From assembly GCF_042726155.1 (NCBI RefSeq), contig NZ_JBHXHV010000001.1:744001-808000 (forward strand): a stretch of DNA of 64,000 nt. The letters are read 5' to 3'. The notes beneath the pieces were generated by a model that had not been told where the DNA came from, searched no databases, and saw only the letters and a list, made by a program, of their open reading frames with translations. How positions within the stretch are numbered: position 1 is the first letter of the stretch; the number at the start of each line of letters is the position of its first letter. A program made the translations under genes and the position numbers. The DNA is from Leucobacter sp042726155. GTDB lineage: Bacteria; Actinomycetota; Actinomycetes; Actinomycetales; Microbacteriaceae. Of this stretch, positions 50,070 through 60,220 are shown one piece after another.

Positions 50070-53000
50070 ATGAGCAGTCGACTCGCGCCCCCGCGCGTGC
50101 CAGCCGGCAGTGTCACGCTGCAGGCTCCACCCGAGATCGAACCCTCTGAGGGTGGCAGTAGCCTGCTGACCTCCGCGATGCCCATGCTGGGCAGCGTCGG
50201 CGCGATCATTATGGTGTCGGTGAGCAACGCTGGCCCGACTGGGTGGATCACGGGCGGCATGTTCTTGATCTCGGCGCTCGGCTTCGTCTTCGTGAACGGC
50301 TGGCGCCAGCGGGCGACCCGCCAGGCCTCGATCCTCAGCTCTCGCCGCGAGTATCTCGCGTACCTCACCGAACTGCGCGACACCGTGCGCACGGCAGCGA
50401 AGGCGCAGCGCCGCGAACGAAACTGGCGATATCCAGCCCCTGAAACGCTGAGTTATCTCGTCGAAGACGGTACCCGCGTGTGGGAGCGCAGCACGAGCGA
50501 CGACGACTTCCTCACCGTGCGCGTCGGTACGTGCGAGCAGCCGCTCGCGCTCTCGCTGGTGCCACCGGAGCTGCCTCCGATCGCCGACCTCGATCCGGTC
50601 GCGACGACCGCGGCTCATCGATTCCTTGCGACGCACGAGAACCAGCCGGATCTCCCGACGTATCTCCGCATCACCCAGTACCGAAGCCTGCAGCTCGTCG
50701 GCAATGAACTCGATCGGATCCGCGGGCTTGCACGCGGCATGATCACTCACCTCGCCACCCTGCACAGCCCCGACGACCTGCAAATTGTCATCGCTGCGAG
50801 CCCCGAATCCCTGCCCCATTGGGAGTGGGCAAAGTGGCTGCCGCACGCGCAGTCCGCTCGCCTCCGCGACGCACTCGGCCCGGCCCGCATGATCGGGTCA
50901 GACCTCGACACGCTGATGCGCATGCTCCCGGCGGACCTGCGCGAGCGTCCTCGCTTCACTGCCGACGGCCCCGCGGGCACCGGCCCGCACCTGCTCGTCG
51001 TCGTCGATGGCGCCAGCGTGCCGCCGAGTGACTCGGTCTTTGCTGGTGGGCTGCAGGGCATTACCGTTCTCGATCTGCCCTCCACGTGGGACGACAACGA
51101 TGACCCCTCGCTGGCGCGCATCTATGTCGGCAACGATACGGCCGACGTCGCGGAGGGGCGCGCGCAGGCGCAAACCATCACCCCTGACAACATGGGCGTC
51201 GTCGAAGCAGAGGCGGTCGCTCGGCGACTCGCTCCGCTGCACCGTGAGGGCGGCGGCGGTGGCTCAGTGTCCCGCGCGAGCAAGCGTCAGCAGGAGCTGC
51301 TCGAACTGCTCGATCTCCCCGACGTACGCGATCTCGACCTTGAGAAGCAATGGCGCTATCTCCCCGAGCGTGACCGGCTGCGCGTGCCCATCGGCCAAGA
51401 CACCAACGGCGCCCCGCTGATCCTCGACCTGAAAGAGTCGGCGTCTCAGGGTATGGGCCCCCACGGCCTCATCATTGGCGCGACCGGTTCGGGTAAATCG
51501 GAGGTGCTGCGCACGCTCGTGCTCTCGCTCGCGCTGACGCACTCTCCCGAGCAACTCAACTTCGTGCTCGTCGACTTCAAAGGTGGCGCGACGTTTGCGG
51601 GCATGGCCGACATGCCGCACGTGTCCGCGATCATCACGAACCTCGGCGAAGAAATCAGCCTGGTCGATCGCATGCAGGACGCCCTCCAGGGTGAAATGAC
51701 GCGGCGCCAAGAGCTACTGCGCGCGGCCGGTAACTTCGTCAACGTCGGCGAATACGAGAAGGCGCGCAAGAACGGTCGCAGCGACCTGGCACCGTTGCCC
51801 GCGCTGCTCATTGTCGCCGACGAGTTCTCCGAGCTGCTGAGCGCCAAACCCGAGTTCATCGAATCGTTCGTTGCGATCGGTCGACTCGGTCGCTCGCTGC
51901 ACGTGCACCTGCTGCTCGCGTCGCAGCGACTCGAAGAATCACGCCTCAAGGGCCTCGACACCCACCTCTCTTACCGCATCGGCCTGCGCACCTTCTCCGC
52001 CGCTGAATCGCGCACCGTCATCGGCGTGCCAGACGCATATCACCTGCCGCAGGAACCGGGCGGTGGCCTGCTCAAGGTCGGCAGCGACGACAACCTCACG
52101 CAGTTCCGCGCCGCCTACGTCTCGGGACCGCCACCCGCGCGCCGCGCCATCACCTCGGGTGACGGCGGCTCGTTGACTCCAGGTTCGGTGCGCATCACGC
52201 CGTTTACGGCGGCTGCGCAGCAGCTGTCGGATCCGGCCGCCGAAGCTGCGCAGGCAAACGCCGAGGCCGAGCGCCGCGCCGAAGAACTCGCCGCGTCAGA
52301 ACCCGAAGAGACGCGCAGCACCTTCGAGCTTGCGGTCTCGCGGATGTCGGGCATCGGCCCGGCCGCGCACCCCGTCTGGCTGCCGCCACTCGAAGAGCCA
52401 GCAACCCTCGACCAGCTGCTCGGCAAGCTCTCCGTGAGCTACGAACTCGGGCTGCACGCTCCTCGCTGGCGCGAACACCGTCGCCTCACCGTGCCGATCG
52501 GCATGATCGACGTTCCGCTCTACCAGCGCCGTGACGTGCTCACGCTCGACCTCTCGGGCGCCTCGGGCCACGTCGCAATCGTGGGAGCTCCGCTATCGGG
52601 CAAGAGCACCGCGGCACGCACCCTCGTCTCGGCGCTCGCTCTGACGCACACGCCGCACGAGGTGCAGGTGTTCGTCGTGGACTTCGGCGGCAGCTTCGCT
52701 GGTCTGCGCGACCTTCCGCACCTCGCCGGGCTCGCAACCCGCGGCGAACCAGAAGTGATCCGCCGCACGATCGCCGAGGTCACGTCGCTGCTGAACGCGC
52801 GCGAGGCGTACTTCCGCGCGCAGGGCATCGACTCGATCGACACCTACCGCACGCGTCGCGCGCAGGGCGTCGTCGACGACGGCTACGGCGACATCTTCCT
52901 GGTGATCGACGGCTGGGCGACCATGCGCACCGATTACGAGTCACTCGAGGCACCCGTGCAGCAGCTCGCCGCGCGCGGCCTCAGCTTCGGCGTGCACCTC

Positions 53001-54059
53001 GTGCTCACCGCGAGCCGCTGGCTCGACATTCGCCCGAACGTGAAAGATCTGATGGGTGGGCGCATCGAGCTGCGGCTCGGCGACGCGTCAGACTCCGAGG
53101 TCAACCGCCGAGCGGCAACCAACGTTTCGGCGCTGCCCGGCCGCGGCCTCAGCCCGTCCGGGCTGCAGATGCTCACGGCGCTGCCCCGCATCGACACAGA
53201 GACCTCGGCAGACAGCCTCGTCGACGGTGTCGATGACCTCGTCGCCAAGATCAGCAGCGCGTGGCAGCGCGAGCAGGGGCCGAAGCTGCGGCTGCTGCCC
53301 GAGCGGCTGCCGCTCAGCGAGCTGCGCGAGCACCCCGCGGCGAACCCGAAGCAGTTGCTGCTCGGCCTCGACGAGGCAGAACTCGCGCCGGTCGGCATCG
53401 ATCCAGACCGAGAACAGCACCTCTTCCTGTACGGCGACTCCGGCTCGGGCAAATCGTCGATGCTGCGCGGCATCATGCACGAGATCACGCGCCGGTACAA
53501 GCCGGGCGACGCGCGCATCTTCATGATCGACTACCGCCGTGCGCACCTCGGCGAGGTGCCCGACGGCTACCTCGGGGCGTACCTCACGACGGCGGAGCAG
53601 GCCTCAGGCGCGATCAGTCAGCTCGTTGACTTCTTCCGGGCCCGCCTGCCCGGCCCCGACGTCACGGCAGACCAGCTGCGCGCGCGAAACTGGTGGACCG
53701 GTGCTGAGGGCTACGTGCTCATCGACGACTACGATCTTGTCGCGACACAGCAGGGCAACCCGGCGGCGCCTCTCGCGCAATTGCTCGCGCAGGCGGGCGA
53801 CCTGGGTCTGCACGTGATCCTCACCCGTCGCTCGGGTGGCGCCTCGCGAGCAGCATACGACCCGATCCTGCAGGGCATGACCGACCTCGGGGTCACCGGC
53901 ATTCTGCTCAGCGGAAACCCAGAAGAAGGCCAGCTCATCGGCAAGATCAAAGCGATCCCGAGCGCACCGGGCCGGGCCCAGGTGATGTCGCGGGCGCGTG
54001 GTCACCAGATCGTGCAACTCGCATACGCGCCCTCGACGCAAGAAATTGCAGAGGAATAG
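50070..54059 (+). CDS. eccC: Type VII secretion FtsK/SpoIIIE ATPase EccC
   Basis: Motor of the secretion complex, one chain of 1329 residues. Two membrane helices near 32-75, the cytoplasmic DUF-type stalk region, then three ATPase domains with Walker A sites GATGSGKS (about 470), GAPLSGKS (about 840) and GDSGSGKS (about 1121). Walker B is DE in domain 1 (LLIVADEFSELL) and degenerate in domains 2 (LVIDGWATM) and 3 (VLIDDYDLV), as usual: only domain 1 is expected to hydrolyse ATP strongly. It should recognise the YxxxD/E tail of the WXG100 dimer. Apart from its core partners by the substrate/protease region. Confidence 0.96.
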   Translation: MSSRLAPPRVPAGSVTLQAPPEIEPSEGGSSLLTSAMPMLGSVGAIIMVSVSNAGPTGWITGGMFLISALGFVFVNGWRQRATRQASILSSRREYLAYLTELRDTVRTAAKAQRRERNWRYPAPETLSYLVEDGTRVWERSTSDDDFLTVRVGTCEQPLALSLVPPELPPIADLDPVATTAAHRFLATHENQPDLPTYLRITQYRSLQLVGNELDRIRGLARGMITHLATLHSPDDLQIVIAASPESLPHWEWAKWLPHAQSARLRDALGPARMIGSDLDTLMRMLPADLRERPRFTADGPAGTGPHLLVVVDGASVPPSDSVFAGGLQGITVLDLPSTWDDNDDPSLARIYVGNDTADVAEGRAQAQTITPDNMGVVEAEAVARRLAPLHREGGGGGSVSRASKRQQELLELLDLPDVRDLDLEKQWRYLPERDRLRVPIGQDTNGAPLILDLKESASQGMGPHGLIIGATGSGKSEVLRTLVLSLALTHSPEQLNFVLVDFKGGATFAGMADMPHVSAIITNLGEEISLVDRMQDALQGEMTRRQELLRAAGNFVNVGEYEKARKNGRSDLAPLPALLIVADEFSELLSAKPEFIESFVAIGRLGRSLHVHLLLASQRLEESRLKGLDTHLSYRIGLRTFSAAESRTVIGVPDAYHLPQEPGGGLLKVGSDDNLTQFRAAYVSGPPPARRAITSGDGGSLTPGSVRITPFTAAAQQLSDPAAEAAQANAEAERRAEELAASEPEETRSTFELAVSRMSGIGPAAHPVWLPPLEEPATLDQLLGKLSVSYELGLHAPRWREHRRLTVPIGMIDVPLYQRRDVLTLDLSGASGHVAIVGAPLSGKSTAARTLVSALALTHTPHEVQVFVVDFGGSFAGLRDLPHLAGLATRGEPEVIRRTIAEVTSLLNAREAYFRAQGIDSIDTYRTRRAQGVVDDGYGDIFLVIDGWATMRTDYESLEAPVQQLAARGLSFGVHLVLTASRWLDIRPNVKDLMGGRIELRLGDASDSEVNRRAATNVSALPGRGLSPSGLQMLTALPRIDTETSADSLVDGVDDLVAKISSAWQREQGPKLRLLPERLPLSELREHPAANPKQLLLGLDEAELAPVGIDPDREQHLFLYGDSGSGKSSMLRGIMHEITRRYKPGDARIFMIDYRRAHLGEVPDGYLGAYLTTAEQASGAISQLVDFFRARLPGPDVTADQLRARNWWTGAEGYVLIDDYDLVATQQGNPAAPLAQLLAQAGDLGLHVILTRRSGGASRAAYDPILQGMTDLGVTGILLSGNPEEGQLIGKIKAIPSAPGRAQVMSRARGHQIVQLAYAPSTQEIAEE

Positions 54060-54170
54060 ACGAAGCCCGGGATTCTCGAATGAGGCCCAGGCCGGTACCC
54101 TGTCAGAGGTAATGCTGCGTCGCACCCCGGTTGACCCAGACCGACGTCGCCCAGCGGAAAAGAGTGATTC

Positions 54171-56039
54171 ATGGACTACGGGACTACGTCGCAGCTCGGC
54201 GCTGGGTTCTTCCTTGTCTACGGTGTCTGGTCACTCGTTGGCCTCGGGGTGTACGTCTGGTACCTGTGGGCGCTGTCACGCCTCTTCCCATACCTCGGTC
54301 TGCCGTCGGGCTGGGGCTGGATTCCAGTCTGGAACCAGTGGCAGCTGATTCAGCGCGGCGGCCTACCCGGCTGGCTCGCCCTCTTCATGCTCGTGCCCGG
54401 CCTGGGCATCGTCACGCTCGTCGTTTCGATCATTGCCATCCACCGCATCAACTCTGAATTCGGCAAGGGCGCGGGTTTCACGGTGCTCGGTGCGTTTATC
54501 GCGCCGCTGTGGGCAACGCTGTTCGCTTCGCAGCTTCGGGATCGCGAATACGGCGACCAGGGCTACGCGACAGGCGGGTACGCGGCTGACGGCTACGGCA
54601 ATCAGGGCGGGCAGGGCTGGCAGGGTTACGCCCCGCCCGCACCGGCCGCCGGTGGAATGCCAGCGCAGCCCGGGTATGGCGCAGCACCGGCCTACGGCGC
54701 CGGTGGCTTCGCCCCGCAGCAAGATCTGACGCAGCAGCCGGACCCAGCGTGGCAGGGGTTGCCGCCCGTGCAGCAGATTCCGCAGCAGGCGCCGCAGCAA
54801 GATGCGCAGAACCCGTGGGCGATGCCGCAGTCAGCTCCGGGCGCTCCCGCGTTTGGTGCGCCGGGAATGCAGGGCGTACCGGATCCGCAGAACGGTTCCG
54901 GGCAGTCGGTGCTTCCGCAGCAAGCGCCGGATCCCGCAGCGCAAGCCCAGGGTGCGCCCGCCGCGCCCGCTGATCCGTGGCATCAGCCGTTCGGCCAGGC
55001 GCCTGTCGCGCCCGGTGCGGACGGTTCGCAGCAACCAGGCTCACAGCTCGGGGCCCCGCAGAATGATGCCCCGCAGGCTCGCAGCGGACAGTTCGACGGC
55101 GCTCACGCGCCGACCACCAATAACTGGGGATTCAGCAACACCACCGAGGGTGACTTTGAGCGGCTCGCCGCCGAGGGACACACCCCTGGACCGCAGGCGC
55201 CTCTCGGACAGGTGGCGGCTCCGCGCCCGTTCTCGTGGCCGGTAGTCGAAGATTCGAGCCTCGACCAGTCGGGCCCGCTTGTGCTGCCGGAGCCTCCGGT
55301 TGCAGCGCAGGCCCCGGCTGAGGCTCCTGCTCCCGCGTCGCCGCAGGCCCCGGCTCAACCCGCAGCTCCCGAGCCGTCGATCTTCGACCGCGAGGCGCCG
55401 TCGCTGTTGCCTGCGCCCGCCACTCCGCACGCTACTCCCGCTCAGACGGGGGAGCCGAGCGAGCCCATCGCGATCCCGAATCTGCCCGAGCCAGGCCTCG
55501 GCGGCGACCCGATCGCGCCGGTAGCTCCGGTCGCGCCAGTAGCGCCGGTGGCGCCCACGGCTCCGGTCGCAACGGTTGCTCCTGGATCGCCAGCGAACCC
55601 GGTGGCAGCCGATTCGACCGCCGCTCCTGCGACGTCCTCTGGCCCGATCGAACCCGTCGCGCCGCTCACCGCAGCTCCCGGCGGCCTCGACGAAGATCAC
55701 ACCGTCGTCGTGTCGCGACGCACACGCTGGGGTCTCGAGTTGCCGGGTGGCGAAACGCTTGAACTCGAGGGCGACGACATCGTGATTGGACGCAAGCCCG
55801 AGGCGCTACCGGGAACGACGGTGCTGCAGATCAGTGACCCGACGCGCACGATGTCAAAGTCGCACGCGCGCCTGCGCCGCGACGGCGATGACTGGTCCAT
55901 CGAAGACCTGCACTCGACGAATGGTGTCTCGCTCGTCGACGCCAGCGGCGATGCGGCGCAACTGGAATCCGGGCGCATCTCGCCGACCACCGAACAGATG
56001 GTGATTGGCACGCTAGAGGTGCGATTGCGCCAGCTCTGA
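54171..56039 (+). CDS. DUF5684-type membrane protein with C-terminal FHA domain
   Basis: 622 residues. N-terminus with four hydrophobic helices (to about 122) of the DUF5684 type, including LPSGWGWIPVWNQWQLI, then a long Gln/Pro/Gly-rich region and repeated VAPVAPVAP, then the FHA domain (DDIVIGRKPEA, TMSKSHARLRR, LHSTNGVSL) at about 530-622. Just before the FHA domain, GGLDEDHTVVVSRRTRWG holds a threonine in a context like the DETVVTPR repeats, so it may bind its own phosphorylated tail or that of the repeat protein. Follows eccC on the same strand. Confidence 0.85.
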   Translation: MDYGTTSQLGAGFFLVYGVWSLVGLGVYVWYLWALSRLFPYLGLPSGWGWIPVWNQWQLIQRGGLPGWLALFMLVPGLGIVTLVVSIIAIHRINSEFGKGAGFTVLGAFIAPLWATLFASQLRDREYGDQGYATGGYAADGYGNQGGQGWQGYAPPAPAAGGMPAQPGYGAAPAYGAGGFAPQQDLTQQPDPAWQGLPPVQQIPQQAPQQDAQNPWAMPQSAPGAPAFGAPGMQGVPDPQNGSGQSVLPQQAPDPAAQAQGAPAAPADPWHQPFGQAPVAPGADGSQQPGSQLGAPQNDAPQARSGQFDGAHAPTTNNWGFSNTTEGDFERLAAEGHTPGPQAPLGQVAAPRPFSWPVVEDSSLDQSGPLVLPEPPVAAQAPAEAPAPASPQAPAQPAAPEPSIFDREAPSLLPAPATPHATPAQTGEPSEPIAIPNLPEPGLGGDPIAPVAPVAPVAPVAPTAPVATVAPGSPANPVAADSTAAPATSSGPIEPVAPLTAAPGGLDEDHTVVVSRRTRWGLELPGGETLELEGDDIVIGRKPEALPGTTVLQISDPTRTMSKSHARLRRDGDDWSIEDLHSTNGVSLVDASGDAAQLESGRISPTTEQMVIGTLEVRLRQL

Positions 56040-56170
56040 GCGGTGCGTGCAAGCGCAGAAAGCTGAAAATGTTGTCAGCGATGACTCGCTGACTCCACAG
56101 CTCTCCGGGCGTAAGGTGTCTTCTGTCGGGTCGCCGAACGGCCCAACACGACCCCGTGGAGGTTCGCGAT

Positions 56171-56869
56171 ATGAAGGTCATCAGTTACAACCTGCGGAAG
56201 AACCGCGCCGTCACCGAGCTCGCCGCGCTCGCCGACGACCACGGCGTTGACGTGCTCTGCCTGCAAGAGGCCGAGGCCGTCGCACTGCCCGCACGACTCG
56301 GTCACCTGTCTCTCGTGCACGCAACGGAGCGGAACAGGCTCGGTCTCGCAATGTATGTGCGTGAAGACCGTTTTCATACGCGCTCCGCGCACACCTTTCA
56401 GCTGAAGAAGTCGCTGCACGATCGGCTGCTCGCTCCCGCCCACGAGCGGTTGCTCGGGGTGCGCCTCCACGATGCCGATCTGCAGCGTGACCTCGTTGTA
56501 GCTTCCTTTCACGCGGCCCCGCTGACCGCCCTCAACTCGCTGCGTCGCCACCAGATCCACGCCGCGCTCGCCGAGCTGCGCCATCTCGGCCCCGGCCTGC
56601 CCGCGCTGATGGTCGGCGATTACAATTACCCGGTCTTCAAGGGGCGTCTCGACACTGAGATGCGTGACACCGGTTACGAGCTCAGCCTCAGCGACAAGCG
56701 CACGTATACGCGCTACAAGATGTTCCGCGGCCACTTCGACTTCGCGACCTCATCAGGCCTTGACATCGGCAGCGTGCGCACCCTCAATCGCGGTACCTCC
56801 GATCACCTGCCGATCATGGTGACCGCCGCGATGAGCGAGCTGCCGCTCGCAGAGCCGGTCGCCGCGTAG
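56171..56869 (+). CDS. Endonuclease/exonuclease/phosphatase-family protein
   Basis: 232 residues with the EEP fold: VISYNLRKN, metal-binding Glu33 (LQEAE), VGDYNYPVF near 155, and SDHLPIM near 217. ATG chosen because GGAGG stands eight bases upstream; a GTG five codons upstream overlaps that site. No signal peptide, so probably a cytoplasmic phosphodiesterase or nuclease; substrate unknown. Not obviously linked to type VII secretion. Confidence 0.88.
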   Translation: MKVISYNLRKNRAVTELAALADDHGVDVLCLQEAEAVALPARLGHLSLVHATERNRLGLAMYVREDRFHTRSAHTFQLKKSLHDRLLAPAHERLLGVRLHDADLQRDLVVASFHAAPLTALNSLRRHQIHAALAELRHLGPGLPALMVGDYNYPVFKGRLDTEMRDTGYELSLSDKRTYTRYKMFRGHFDFATSSGLDIGSVRTLNRGTSDHLPIMVTAAMSELPLAEPVAA

Positions 56870-56919
56870 GTCCCTCGGCGATCCGCCGGGCCGCCGCGGG
56901 TGCCCCCCGATCGCGCGCT

Positions 56920-57687
56920 CTACAGCTCGCCAGCGCGCCGGGCGGCCGGGTGCCGCGACAGCGGATTGCGGTGCTTCGCGCTGTTCTCCACGACGAACGT
57001 TGCCATGGTCGGCAGATAACGATCGTCGGCGCTCTCAATGACGGTGCCAACGTCGTTGTAACTCAGTCGGCGCACGCGCAAGAGCGGGGTGCCCGGGCTG
57101 ATGTGGAGTTGTTCCACCTCAAGCGGGTGGGCGGCGATCGCATCAATGACGTGGCGTGCCCGTGCCGGAACGATGCCCACCCGCGCGAGCGCCTGATACA
57201 CGCTGCCGAGATGAACATCATTTCCGAGCAGGTGTTTGCCGATCTCGTACGGGAACAGCGACCGCTCAAGCATCGCCGGCTTCTCATCGAGAAAACGCAC
57301 GCGAATGATCTCGACTACCGGGGCGTCAGGCACAATCTGCAGCTCACGCGCGCACTCCTCGGTGGCGCTTCGGCGGCTCGCCTCGATAACGCGCTGCCCC
57401 GGGGTGAAACCGAGGCCGCGGGCCCACTCGCTGAACGAGATGAACGTGTCAAACGACTGCGCGGGCGCAGTGAGTTGCACGCGCGGGGGAGTGCCGCGCC
57501 CGCCCGCGATCAAGCCATCCGCGCGCAGTGCAGCGAGCGCTTGGCGCACCGGGCCCCGCGCGGTGCCGAACTCGGCGATCAGCGACTTTTCGCTCGGTAC
57601 GCGCTCGCCGGGTTGCCACGCGCCCGTGCGAATGCGATGGGCCATTTCCTCGTACAACTGCACGTGCAGCGGTGCCTGCAGGGTCAT
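56920..57687 (-). CDS. GntR-family regulator (HutC/UTRA type)
   Basis: 255 residues. N-terminal winged helix (VQLYEEMAHRIRTGAWQPGERVPS and FGTARGPVRQALAALRADGLI), then the UTRA ligand-binding domain (PVVEIIRVRFLDEKPAMLERSLFP). It probably senses a sugar or amino-acid derivative. Stands alone, convergent with the EEP gene, with no adjacent catabolic gene to suggest the ligand. Confidence 0.9.
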   Translation of the reverse strand: MTLQAPLHVQLYEEMAHRIRTGAWQPGERVPSEKSLIAEFGTARGPVRQALAALRADGLIAGGRGTPPRVQLTAPAQSFDTFISFSEWARGLGFTPGQRVIEASRRSATEECARELQIVPDAPVVEIIRVRFLDEKPAMLERSLFPYEIGKHLLGNDVHLGSVYQALARVGIVPARARHVIDAIAAHPLEVEQLHISPGTPLLRVRRLSYNDVGTVIESADDRYLPTMATFVVENSAKHRNPLSRHPAARRAGEL

Positions 57688-57785
57688 GTGGCAACCCTAT
57701 TAGTCACAAATTGGTTACGGCCGCCCGGGAGAAGACGAGCGGGTGAACGATCGGCGAACGGCGGGTGAGTTGCGCGTGATCGCGG

Positions 57786-58376
57786 CTACCTGGTGGCCGG
57801 AGCCTGATCGGGATCGGGCTCAGGCTCGAGCTCGGGCTCGAGCTCGGGCTCAGCAGCGACAAGATCCGTATCCACGGCAGCGGGTTCGGGATCAGCCGCC
57901 GCCTGAGTCTCCCCGCGCAGCCCCTCGGCCGAGGCGTTGAAGCGATGCAACGCTGCCCGCAAGTGCTCCAGCTCGTCTGAACTCCAGTCGACGAAACGCT
58001 CGTGATACGCGTGGGCCCACTTCTGACGAATCGCGCCCAACAGGTCCTCCGCCTTCGGGCTGGGAGTCAGCAACACCACCCGGCGATCCTCGCGGGAGGG
58101 TTGCGTCTCGATGAGTTCAAGCTCCTTCAGTTTCGTGATCTGACGGCTCACCATGGCCTTGTCCATATCGAGCAGCTGGCTGATACCGGTCGCTGTGATC
58201 GGCCCTTTCCGCAGGATCAGCTGGAGCACCATGATCCCGACGCCCTTGAGTTCGGGATCAACCTCCTCTGCGTAGCGTGCCCAGCGCGTGCGCGCGAAGG
58301 CGAACACCTCAGAGAACTCCGCGATGATGTCGGAGATTCCGTCTGGGTGGGAGGCTGGCCCGCTGGCGTCTTGCAT
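57786..58376 (-). CDS. MarR-family regulator with acidic repeat tail
   Basis: 196 residues. Winged helix at about 50-115 (ITATGISQLLDMDKAMVSRQ, wing SREDRRVVLLTPS), then a tail of more than 40 residues with PELEPELEPEPDPD repeats that MarR proteins normally lack. ATG preceded by AGAGGGT; a 16-residue upstream extension is possible but overlaps the promoter side of purK. Divergent from purK, but regulation of purK is not shown. Confidence 0.87.
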   Translation of the reverse strand: MQDASGPASHPDGISDIIAEFSEVFAFARTRWARYAEEVDPELKGVGIMVLQLILRKGPITATGISQLLDMDKAMVSRQITKLKELELIETQPSREDRRVVLLTPSPKAEDLLGAIRQKWAHAYHERFVDWSSDELEHLRAALHRFNASAEGLRGETQAAADPEPAAVDTDLVAAEPELEPELEPEPDPDQAPATR

Positions 58377-58489
58377 ACCCTCTAGTCTGCACGACTGGGG
58401 CGTGCGGAAACGCCCGGCGCGCAATGCGGCAGAATGGTGGGGTGGTCTGCGCTGCGAAGCGCGGCCGAAGCGAACCCGAGAGGCGAGAA

Positions 58490-59635
58490 GTGGCGGAGAA
58501 CGGCAGCATCAAGATCGGCGTTATCGGCGGGGGGCAGCTTGCCCGAATGATGGTGCCGCCGGCGATTCACCTGGGCCTGCGCATCAGCGTGCTCGCGGAG
58601 AACGCGGGATCGAGCGCTGAGCGCGCTGCCGATGCGGTCGGCGATTACCGGGATCCCGAAACGGTGTATGCCTTTGCCGAGACCGTCGACGTCATCACGT
58701 TTGATCACGAGCACGTGCCGCAGCCGATTCTGCGCGAGCTTGAGGCGCGCGGCGTTGCCGTGCACCCGCGCCCCGACGCGCTGCAGTACGCGCAAGACAA
58801 AATCGTGATGCGCGAGAAGCTCGCCGAGCTGGGGGTGCCGATTCCCGACTGGGCGGCGGTGGCCGACGAGGCCGCGCTACAGATGTTCCTTGACGCGCAC
58901 GGCGGGCGCGCGGTCGTGAAGACCGCCCGTGGTGGATACGACGGCAAGGGCGTGCGGGTTATTTCTGACGCGTCCGAGGTGCGCGACTGGTTTACCGCGC
59001 TCGCCGAGGACGGCAATGGCGGTTTCTTGCTCGTCGAGGAGCTCGTCGATTTCGTGCGCGAGCTGTCGCAGCTCGTCGCGCGCCGCCCGAGCGGGGAGAC
59101 CCGCACCTGGCCCGTCGTCGAGACGATCCAGCGCGACGGTGTGTGCGCTGAGGTGCTTGCTCCGGCCCCGACGCAGCGCGCCGAGGTGCTCGCCGAGGCC
59201 GCGCGCATCGGTGAAACGGTCGCCGAGGGCGTGGCCGTCACGGGCGTGCTCGCGGTCGAAATGTTCGAGACGCGCGACGGTCGGGTGCTCGTGAACGAGC
59301 TCGCCATGCGGCCCCACAACTCCGGTCACTTCTCGATCGAGGGATCGGTCACGAGCCAGTTCGAGCAGCACCTGCGGGCGGTCGCTGATCTGCCGCTCGG
59401 CGACACTTCGATGACCGCCCCCGCTGCCGTGATGGTGAACGTGCTCGGCGGGCCCGCGGAGGGCCCCATGCCCGTGCGCTATGCGGAGGCGCTGGCCGCG
59501 CACCCGCGCGCGAAGTTCCACAGCTACGACAAGCAGCCCCGGCCGGGGCGCAAGGTCGGGCACGTGACCGTGACGGGCGACGACCTCGACGCTGTGCGGG
59601 CGGATGCCGTGGCGGCGGCTGAGCTGTTCGCCTGA
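58490..59635 (+). CDS. purK: N5-carboxyaminoimidazole ribonucleotide synthase PurK
   Basis: ATP-grasp enzyme that carboxylates aminoimidazole ribonucleotide using bicarbonate and ATP in purine synthesis. IGVIGGGQLARMM at the N-terminus, TFDHEHVP, VVKTARGGYDGKG (ATP-grasp loop), EELVDFVRELSQLVAR and MRPHNSGHF are typical. GTG start after GAGAGGCGAGAA; upstream extension not supported. Gives product to PurE, 52 bases downstream. Confidence 0.96.
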   Translation: MAENGSIKIGVIGGGQLARMMVPPAIHLGLRISVLAENAGSSAERAADAVGDYRDPETVYAFAETVDVITFDHEHVPQPILRELEARGVAVHPRPDALQYAQDKIVMREKLAELGVPIPDWAAVADEAALQMFLDAHGGRAVVKTARGGYDGKGVRVISDASEVRDWFTALAEDGNGGFLLVEELVDFVRELSQLVARRPSGETRTWPVVETIQRDGVCAEVLAPAPTQRAEVLAEAARIGETVAEGVAVTGVLAVEMFETRDGRVLVNELAMRPHNSGHFSIEGSVTSQFEQHLRAVADLPLGDTSMTAPAAVMVNVLGGPAEGPMPVRYAEALAAHPRAKFHSYDKQPRPGRKVGHVTVTGDDLDAVRADAVAAAELFA

Positions 59636-59687
59636 TCCGGCACTGCCTGCGTGCGTGCGCCCCGCCAGCCCAGACTACGATTGAGCT

Positions 59688-60200
59688 ATGGCTGAAACCA
59701 CTGCGCCCCTGGTCGGCGTCATCATGGGATCCGACTCCGACTATTCGGTGATGGCAGACGCGGTGCAGGCGCTGCGCGAATTCGGCATCGCGCACGAGGT
59801 CGAGGTGGTGAGCGCGCACCGCACCCCCGACAAAATGGTGAGCTACGCGCGCGAGGCAGCTGGCCGCGGCATTCGTGTCATCATCGCGGGCGCGGGCGGC
59901 GCCGCACATCTGCCCGGCATGGTTGCCTCGATGACCACGCTGCCCGTGATCGGCGTGCCCGTGCCGCTCGCCAAGCTCGACGGCCTCGACTCGCTGCTGT
60001 CGATTGTGCAGATGCCTGGGGGGATTCCCGTCGCCACCGTGTCGATCGGCGGGGCGAAGAACGCTGGCATTCTTGCGGCCCGTATCCTCGGCTCGGCCGA
60101 CCCCGTGATCGCGCGGCGTCTCGCTGATTACGCCGAGGGTCTGACCGCCGCCGTCGGCGAGAAGAACGACGCGCTCAAGGCGCGAATCGCAGCCGAGTAA
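59688..60200 (+). CDS. purE: N5-CAIR mutase PurE
   Basis: Converts the unstable PurK product to CAIR. 170 residues; GVIMGSDSDYSVM at the N-terminus, SAHRTPDKM, IAGAGGAAHLPGM and IPVATVSIGGAKNAGILA are classic class I PurE. ATG start with a modest ribosome-binding site (TTGAGC). Its pairing with PurK implies the N5-CAIR route. Confidence 0.97.
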   Translation: MAETTAPLVGVIMGSDSDYSVMADAVQALREFGIAHEVEVVSAHRTPDKMVSYAREAAGRGIRVIIAGAGGAAHLPGMVASMTTLPVIGVPVPLAKLDGLDSLLSIVQMPGGIPVATVSIGGAKNAGILAARILGSADPVIARRLADYAEGLTAAVGEKNDALKARIAAE

Positions 60201-60220
60201 AGCGGGGCGCGAGCGCACTG

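Noticed and set aside
54363..55700. VAPVAP repeats as a collagen-like or phage tail element
   Set aside because: They form a disordered linker between membrane domain and FHA domain, common in actinobacterial FHA proteins.
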